From positions 4,605,476 to 4,669,475 of the forward strand of contig OZ005700.1 of the NCBI GenBank assembly GCA_963930775.1: a DNA stretch of 64,000 nucleotides, given 5' to 3'. Source of the stretch: Cliona cf. orientalis. Its lineage: Eukaryota; Porifera; Demospongiae; Clionaida; Clionaidae. A program made the position numbers and the translations under genes. This document shows positions 59,215 to 64,000 of this stretch, in pieces; the stretch's first letter is position 1, and every line of letters starts with the position of its first letter. The notes beneath the pieces were generated by a model. The model did no database searches, was not told where the DNA came from, and saw only the letters and a list, made by a program, of their open reading frames with translations.

Positions 59215-59370
59215 TACCCCGCGCGCATGCACAAGGGGTAGGGCAATCAGCTTCGTCTGCCGTCGTTGTCAGCATAAAAATCACCAGATCTGGAGATCTA
59301 GGCGTCGAGTACAACATATCCGTCAATATTGTCAAAAAACTGGCTTCACCATCTTTCTAATCATTTGACA
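59215..59370 (-). mobile_element. TACCCCGCGCG element, truncated inverted copy
   Basis: TACCCCGCGCGCATGC end, with AGATCTGGAGATCTAGG and AACATATCCGTCAATATTG matching 26380-26470 on the opposite strand. Confidence 0.65.
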
Positions 59371-59619
59371 AGGCGCATAAGCATTGCAAAAAATTCACTT
59401 TGTTGGCCATGCCTATGGCCAGACGTGTGCTTAAGATCATTGTGCTCATCAGTGTCTGAGAATGCTGATAAATAGATACATGTAGCTCCATCTTCATTGT
59501 GCCAAAAATATCCCTGATCTACCATTCCCAGACATCCTGGCACCTGAAGTACACCATAGTCAGTTGTTTGGGTCTACAAACATAAGATAAATATCATAGA
59601 CCGTAGAATTCCGCGATTA

Positions 59620-59646
59620 TCTCCCCCCCCCCCCCCCCCCCCCCCG
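59620..59646 (+). repeat. Poly-C run (~24 nt)
   Basis: Long C homopolymer followed by GGCACATAAGCCCCTCC. The surrounding ACCGTAGAATTCCGCG suggests another decayed MITE end. Confidence 0.85.
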
Positions 59647-59839
59647 GCACATAAGCCCCTCCCTGCATGCATTTTTAGCTCAAGTTCCAGTATAGGTAGC
59701 TTTGTCTCACGTATAAGCACCCCCTCTCTGACTGGACATTACAGATTGTAAAAATAGTAATAAGCTAGCTATTTGTGTCATATGCCTTATTTTATCATTT
59801 TCCTCAAGTTTTGCCCACCAAACAGCCAGCACAACACAC

Positions 59840-59930
59840 CTTTTTCCTCCTCCTTTGTACATTTTCAATCTCTTAATCGTGGCCTTATCTCGAGTCATGT
59901 GGACACTTCTTGAGAGATCTTGAGTATGAG
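59840..59930 (-). CDS. GNL2: GNL2 exon a (first recognised exon; nucleolar GTPase 2, N-terminal part)
   Basis: GNL2 (yeast Nog2p/Nug2) is a nucleolar GTPase that binds pre-60S ribosomal particles and controls a late assembly step. It is essential in yeast. This exon encodes HTQDLSRSVHMTRDKATIK then RLKMYKGGGK(R), matching the RD.ATI+RL.MY block near residue 35 of GNL2. The acceptor is AACCTTAG and the donor is AAAAAG|GTGTGT (phase 2). In order, the ten exons a-j (91, 95, 80, 54, 99, 77, 67, 30, 129 and 114 nt) join in compatible phases without a stop to give about 278 residues. They cover the NGP1NT domain and the first half of the circularly permuted GTPase domain (DARDP, NKCD, HASLT). Intron sizes are about 8.7, 4.8, 5.8, 10.6, 1.9, 0.1, 3.6, 13.2 and 0.05 kb. 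The initiator exon (about 20 residues) was not identified up to 64000. Confidence 0.94.
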
Positions 59931-59939
59931 CTAAGGTTA

Positions 59940-60675
59940 CAGATAAGAATTTAAAGAAAAATTAATACACACATTAAAACAAAATTGTGCATGTCAATGC
60001 CATCACTATAGTACATAGAGAAACAAGAAGACACTCATCAGCCTTTGACCTCCACACACTGGTCTACTTGAAAGGACTGTGCGCCAATTTTTGTCAAGCT
60101 GATAGCCAGGTATGAATCAAAACTAACAGTCATACATAATAGTTTTCATGACAGTGCAGAGGGCCACATGGAGTGTTTTTCATTCAATGGAGATGCTGAA
60201 AGGCAACAAAGCACTTGGCAGCCACTGAGCAGCTCAAAGAGTGATAACTAATGCGTCGATGAAGCAGCACTATAGCCTTATAGAAAATATAGGGTCCAGC
60301 TCTAGTAATAATACTATCATAAAACTCACAGCAAAAGTTTTCAGGGGCAACTGGCTCTAAAATATAATGAATGATTCAAACGGCTACTTTGGATTGTCTC
60401 CAACCCTACACATGGGCAATATGAACATAGGAGGATAGCTACAGCCTTGTTCCAAGAACACTACCTTGGCTTGTGGACTCGGTGAGATATCGATATTTCT
60501 GCGCTGATGTGTGCCCCTAGTTACGGCTACTCCAATAAAATTTCTGGTTTGGTGCCAGTTCAAAAAGCCATGCGGGCACACAGGTCACTATTATTACCAC
60601 GTTTATGCTAACAGATGCAAGCTAAAAAAATAACGCGTGGGTGGGCGCACTTAAATAGTAGCAGAGTGCGGTCTG
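59940..60675. other. No supported gene
   Basis: A degenerate DR1-like repeat fragment is near 60040. A minus-strand frame (60384-60581) has a donor-like AAG|GTAGTG after SPSPQAK. I considered it as the missing GNL2 first exon but could not support it. Confidence 0.4.
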
Positions 60676-61450
60676 ATGGAACAGCTCCCTGAGGTAGTGA
60701 AGGCCGCCATCACTGCTGCCTGTAATTCAGGCAGAACTTTATCTTGGAAAGTCCAGGAAGATGGCAGGGGGACTCTGATCCAGTTAGTCTGGAAACCCGT
60801 GTGTGCGGATACTAAGGTGTGCTCTAACTGGAATGCCAGAAAGAGATGCCCTGATTTGACCACTTCAGGAAAGCTGGTATCCAGTAAACCTAAAAAGTTG
60901 ACTCCATCTCGTGCTCGCAGGAATGCTAGGCGCTTACAAGCCTTTCTGGAAAGAAAGCAGAGTGCACATGCAGCCTGTTAGTGAGCGGATGGACCCGAAT
61001 GAGCTGCAACCAGCTCCTTTGGATCACCAGACGGAGCAAGCTCATCAGGAACTTCTTGATGGCAACATTCGAGTTGATCAGGGCTCTATCCTAGCCTGCG
61101 AGCGATCCGATGTAGTTCTAAAATCATTTATTGATAACAAAGTTCAGTGTGTTGATTTTCACCTTGACGATGGAGGGCCTGGGCTTGACTTGGAATTAAA
61201 CTGTGGTGAAATAGTTAGGAAACCGATTGATGTTGCGAGACCAAATTCTGATGCCCAACCTTCAAGCGGTGCGGTTAGTCATAACCTGTCAGTGGAAGAG
61301 CTCATGAAATTTGATGATATCGAGTTTGAAATGCGTGATGGTGATGGCTCTCCTGGGTTGTTACTGAAGAAAGACAGTCATGTTACCTGGACTCCAATTG
61401 CCAGCAGGACTAGGTCTAGGTCTAGAGTCTCTTCTAAAGATTTATTATAA
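60676..61450 (+). CDS. ORF1-like reading region with PGL...WTPI motif (status uncertain)
   Basis: Two overlapping open frames. The first (60676-60981) reads MEQLPEVVKAAITAAC, LSWKVQEDGRGTLIQLVWKP and SRARRNARRLQAFLERKQ, a basic segment. The second (60911-61450) is acidic and has two copies of a motif, VDFHLDDGGPGLDLEL and FEMRDGDGSPGLLLKK, the second followed by WTPIASRTRSRSRV near the stop. The basic block plus C-terminal WTPI/RTRSR tail resembles ORF1-like proteins found next to reverse transcriptases in invertebrates. No such partner is adjacent here. It is probably part of a retroelement of unknown class. A related remnant is at 2994-3598. Confidence 0.5.
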
Positions 61451-61689
61451 TATAATTTAATTACTATACTGCTGCACCTTTTGTGGTGTGTTTTTCATAT
61501 CAATAATAATAATAATAATTAGTGGGCGTGGTTTAAAATTTTGCGTGAATGCGTGGATCACATTACATCTTCGCCTCCTCACATCTTCCGCCGCCTATGG
61601 TGACCAGCAACATATCATTTCATTGGAGGGACCTAAAATGCGTTTTCATCAGTACTCAGAATAGCAATCTATATAATAATAATATTATA

Positions 61690-62303
61690 CTTTTCTGTGA
61701 ATTATGATGCTAATAGTATACTTGTACTTTGATATGTACAAATCTTGTATACTAATTACAAGTATTAGTATAGGTAATAGTGAGGTTGTATGTTGAATTT
61801 GGGTAAAATAGCACTCTGAAATAGGTATTTGGTTCAAAAATTGTACGAGCGATAGCGAGTACAATTTAATGAACCAAATGCCTATTTCAGAGTGCTATTT
61901 ATCCAAATTCAACATACAACCTCACTATCACAGGCTAATAGTATACATACACAAAGTCAGATGGGTATTTCAACTCAGGTGCCTATTTCACTTATAATAG
62001 TATACTTGTACTTTGATGTGTACAAATCTTGTATACCAATTACATGTATTACAAGTGAAATAGGCATCTGAATTTGAAATACCCTTCTGAGTTGAAATAC
62101 CTTGCTGACTTTGTGTATGTATACTATTAGCCTGTGATAGTGAGGTTGTATGTTGAATTTGGATAAATAGCACTCCGAAATAGCACTCCGAAATACGTAT
62201 TTGGTTCATCAAATTGTACTCGCTATCGCTCGTACAATTTTTGAACCAAATACCTATTTCAGAGTGCTATTTTACCCAAATTCAACATACAACCTCACTA
62301 TTA
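61690..62303. repeat. Nested palindrome of two hairpin MITEs
   Basis: Hairpin A (61775-61930) and hairpin A' (62136-62303) are inverted copies of one another. Each has arms TAGTGAGGTTGTATGTTGAA...GAAATAGG and a loop GAGCGATAGCGAG. Between them is another inverted pair (ACACAAAGTCAG...CTGACTTTGTGT). A 60-bp block (AGTATACTTGTACTTTGAT) is repeated directly at 61695 and 61994. Confidence 0.88.
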
Positions 62304-62477
62304 CCTATACAAATTAATCTATGACCGTATAGCAGGAATCCTTCAAGGAAAACTTCCCGTTCCTCTCTACGATTAAAAGGATCATCAAGAGTTGGTCTCA
62401 GACTCCATCTCCACAATTGGAGCAATGACTGTGTGCACTTTTTACCACATGCACACTATAATCAAGCAATATCGTGC

Positions 62478-63057
62478 AAAACCTTCGGCGTGCTCAGCCT
62501 TAGGTGCAATCAGCAGTATGTACATGTATAGTACCTCTCAGTACAATGTAGACTAGCTACTGCAGCCTATGTAGCAGTGTAGTGGTGTTCAACAAACCTT
62601 GTAAGAGCATAGAGAAACCGCAAGAAGGCACATACATTGTACATGTGTAATTAATTTTTCGCTTATGATTGCACCATTATAATAATATTATTATAACATT
62701 ATTAAGCACAACCATGCATGCAGTTTTTGCTGAACAGAGCCAAGCAGTGTTGTCACTTGATAGTCTACTGTGATCAGCAATCATCTAGAAAAGAATCAAT
62801 CGCTGTCTCGTTTGTTCATTGTGAGCTGGTCAAGAAGTGAGGAAGGCAGAGGTGGTCAGCAAATGTCGCCGGAACTTTTAAACAAAGCGTTTTCAATGAA
62901 ATCCACGCAATTCATACTTTGAAATTAACACAGAAAGCCTAATCACACATCACATTCAATGTTTAAACGAGGTATGTAGCTGCTAGCATGGTAACAGGCT
63001 GACAGACAGACACACAGAATGACTACAGTATCCCTCACACTAGCAAGGAAGGTTAAT
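62478..63057 (+). mobile_element. AACCCTCGGCGC-family element, copy v
   Basis: Left AAACCTTCGGCGTGC, right AGGTTAATC after a decayed palindrome. Inside are GTCGCCGGAACTTTTAAACA, AAAGCGTTTTCAATGAAATC and ACGAGGTATGTAGC, aligned with copy i. Confidence 0.75.
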
Positions 63058-63164
63058 CATGCAGCTACTGGGGATATGGAATCTTGGTTTATTTTATCCA
63101 CAGCTTCGCACTCCGTGCATTATTTGATTGGAATCAGTAGATGCCACTGACAGGACCGGTCTCA

Positions 63165-63235
63165 GAAGCCACCAGAAAGTCTCATAGATTAAAAAATTAA
63201 AACTTTTCTTGAGGAAGCATCCCCCCAGACCCTGT
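63165..63235. repeat. Fragment of the G/C-homopolymer element
   Basis: TCTCAGAAGCCACCAGAAA...GAGGAAGCATCCCCCCAGAC matches the interior of copies 1-3 in inverse orientation. Confidence 0.65.
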
Positions 63236-63249
63236 AGTATAAACAAGCT

Positions 63250-63441
63250 TTCCGTAAATCACGAATATTTCGTGTCTACAATATTTTGTGCAATAATTTT
63301 TCGCGTTAAATAATTTTCAGACAAACGACCCTGTACCGCATTATCGTCAATACTGCGTATGTATTTTTTTGCACGTTTAATTTTCGCACAAGCCAAGCTG
63401 TCCGAAAATATTTAACAATGAAATATTCTCAAATTACGGTA
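63250..63441. mobile_element. TACCGTAAATCG MITE, copy 3
   Basis: TTCCGTAAATCACGAATATT to TTCTCAAATTACGGTAA. Inverse orientation to copies 1 and 2. Shared words: CAAACGACCCTGTACCGCAT and AAGCCAAGCTGTCCGAAAAT. Confidence 0.88.
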
Positions 63442-63497
63442 ATATTCTTTACTGATGAAAAACACTTGACCCCTCACCGCTACATCCATGCAAGCAT

Positions 63498-63830
63498 GCA
63501 TGCATACATACATACATACATACATACATACATACATACATACATACATGATTCGTGCGCGCGTATAGCATGGCTCACTGTGCATGGACCACCCTATACA
63601 AAATCTTATGCATGTTACAAGTACTTGCATGTTGCTCCAAACATACCTGTAACATGAATGATATACTCATGTGTAGCGCACGTCCAGACAACATGCATGT
63701 TACAGTAGGGGCAGGATACATGTTTTGTATGCATGTCAAAATAAGGGTAGCCTGCACAGCGCATGTAGCAGGAGTAACAGCCAAGTGATATGCATGTTAC
63801 ATATAACATGACATGTTCGATGCATGTTTA
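63498..63830. repeat. (CATA)n microsatellite and ATGCATGTTACA repeats
   Basis: About 12 CATA units lie at 63500-63548. From 63600 to 63830 the word GCATGTTACA or its complement recurs at least five times in both orientations. No gene is supported to the window end. Confidence 0.75.
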
Positions 63831-64000
63831 AAAAAATGGCTAAGTATGTCATATTATAATTTATAGGTATTCGTTCTGAATCTCTCGACGTTTAAACGTA
63901 TGCTGATTTCACTCCACCTAGTAGATCTATATCCACACATATGCATGTAGGTGTACACACGGATAAGCAACTTTCGAAGCAATTTTATTCCTACATGCAA

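Noticed and set aside
60384-60581. Minus-strand frame with AAG|GTAGTG donor, as GNL2 start exon
   Set aside because: The phase needed to join exon a gives a different reading with no ATG, and similarity to the GNL2 N terminus is too weak.
63500-63548. CATA repeats as a CRISPR-like array
   Set aside because: A simple 4-bp microsatellite without spacers.

Overview
The window looks like animal nuclear DNA, most likely from a demosponge. This is an inference from three things: short introns (53 and 107 bp) in a conserved gene, a very dense load of short inverted-repeat transposons, and fossils of BEL/Pao and Ty3/gypsy elements. No rRNA, CRISPR array or bacterial operon is visible.

The main host gene is easy to miss because no exon exceeds 129 bp. 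Ten exons on the minus strand, from 59930 down to 10248, spell the N-terminal half of the nucleolar GTPase GNL2 (NOG2/Nog2p). Every junction has AG/GT borders, every phase matches, and there is no stop in about 278 codons. The gene covers at least 49.7 kb. The 5' start exon was not found (probably beyond the right edge), and the exons with the G1 and G3 motifs lie beyond the left edge. Almost everything else sits inside GNL2 introns or just outside them.

A second intact host-type gene lies on the plus strand inside a GNL2 intron (36.3-38.65 kb). It has an N-terminal Tudor-like exon, three small basic exons and a long last exon with a coiled coil, a Pro-rich region and a BEN-like C terminus. 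A third, unrecognised two-exon minus-strand gene (41664-42221) lies in another GNL2 intron.

Layout: 1-10 kb holds a broken YqaJ/SWIM gene, an ORF1-like fragment, nested inverted-repeat elements, a Crypton-type tyrosine recombinase pseudogene and a palindrome carrying two tRNA-like genes. The 10.2-10.5 kb stretch holds two GNL2 exons. The 10.8-22.1 kb stretch (one GNL2 intron) holds a BEL/Pao fossil, a Ty3/gypsy fossil and a second BEL/Pao fossil cut by a small transposon. The 22-31 kb stretch holds GNL2 exons among repeats. The 31-40 kb stretch holds a RecQ-like helicase pseudogene, a second gypsy fossil, the BEN-type gene and a recombinase fragment. The 40-60 kb stretch holds the remaining GNL2 exons among many MITE families and a CACTA-like element. 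The 60.7-62.3 kb stretch holds an ORF1-like reading region and a nested palindrome.

At least twelve small repeat families recur. The best defined is a G/C-homopolymer inverted-repeat family with 5-bp target duplications. Others include a family carrying a splice-donor-like block, MITEs sharing TACCGTA termini, and a repeat carrying a DR1-like nuclear-receptor site.
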